Below, piece after piece: positions 63,949 to 64,000 of a stretch of 64,000 nt of DNA (positions are counted from its first letter, which is position 1; every line of letters starts with the position of its first letter). Where the stretch lies: positions 1,116,001-1,180,000 of the forward strand of contig NZ_BDCO01000002.1 of NCBI RefSeq assembly GCF_001613545.1, read 5' to 3'. The translations under genes and the position numbers were made by a program. Below the pieces are notes generated by a model that was given only the letters and a program-made list of their open reading frames with translations, had not been told where the DNA came from and ran no database searches. Origin of the DNA: Terrimicrobium sacchariphilum. Lineage in GTDB: Bacteria > Verrucomicrobiota > Verrucomicrobiia > Chthoniobacterales > Terrimicrobiaceae.

Positions 63949-64000
63949 ATGAAAACCTCTCTCTTCTATCTGGCGGTATTTGCGGGGATGGGGCTGGTGA
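63949..64000 (+). CDS. Partial gene at the window edge, N-terminal signal peptide
   Basis: Seventeen codons before the window ends: MKTSLFYLAVFAGMGLV. A lysine followed by a hydrophobic run indicates an exported protein. It starts 10 bases after the PEP-CTERM stop codon. Nothing more can be said. Confidence 0.55.
   Translation, partial: MKTSLFYLAVFAGMGLV

Overview
The window looks like chromosomal DNA of a high-GC, saccharolytic member of the Verrucomicrobiota, probably near Chthoniobacter/Terrimicrobium (inference). The reasons are a complete Verru_Chthon cassette (A-D) at 30-36 kb, PEP-CTERM surface proteins with autotransporter-type beta-strand repeats, sialate-O-acetylesterase-type enzymes, XylR-like AraC regulators, and genes that mostly lack strong Shine-Dalgarno sites. 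No rRNA, tRNA, CRISPR, insertion sequence or phage gene was recognised. Almost everything is accessory carbohydrate metabolism, built as small operons that each carry their own regulator.

0-18 kb: the 3' end of an SSS-type sodium symporter, an SGNH esterase and a DapA/NanA-type aldolase. Next comes a large hybrid regulator (GntR-type wHTH, LacI-type sensor, C-terminal carbohydrate-binding-like domain). Then a PEP-CTERM beta-strand protein, two sialidase-like BNR proteins, a DUF4380-like secreted protein, a clan GH-A-like hydrolase with a CBM9-like tail, an acetylesterase and a second PEP-CTERM protein. Together these suggest use of acylated or sialic-acid-like sugars.

18-30 kb: a leftward operon (secreted beta-sandwich protein, secreted acetylesterase, MDR dehydrogenase, GH74-like propeller protein) ends at a strong terminator. 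It faces a second copy of the hybrid regulator across a perfect 16-bp palindrome. Downstream of that regulator are a decayed DeoC fragment, a GH28-like enzyme and a Gfo/Idh/MocA dehydrogenase.

30-44 kb: the Verru_Chthon cassette (order D-B-C-A, with overlapping genes), a GH130 mannosyl-glucose phosphorylase with a GPH symporter, two XylR-type regulators and an FGGY pentulose-type kinase.

44-55 kb: a second SSS symporter, a lone pseudopilin and a LacI regulator, then a five-gene leftward operon (PEP-CTERM protein, polysaccharide pyruvyl transferase, small secreted protein, 1128-residue secreted protein, PL22-like propeller). Near-identical 23-bp elements lie upstream of the LacI gene and upstream of this operon, which suggests one regulon.

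55-64 kb: GH94 phosphorylase, PIG-L deacetylase and NagB are tightly coupled. They are divergent from an MFS symporter, followed by a LacI regulator and a PEP-CTERM protein. A 16-bp operator-like sequence (GCTTA-N6-TAAGC) lies before the symporter and before the LacI gene, with a weaker copy at the GH94 start. I read this as a phosphorolytic route for an N-acetylglucosamine disaccharide.
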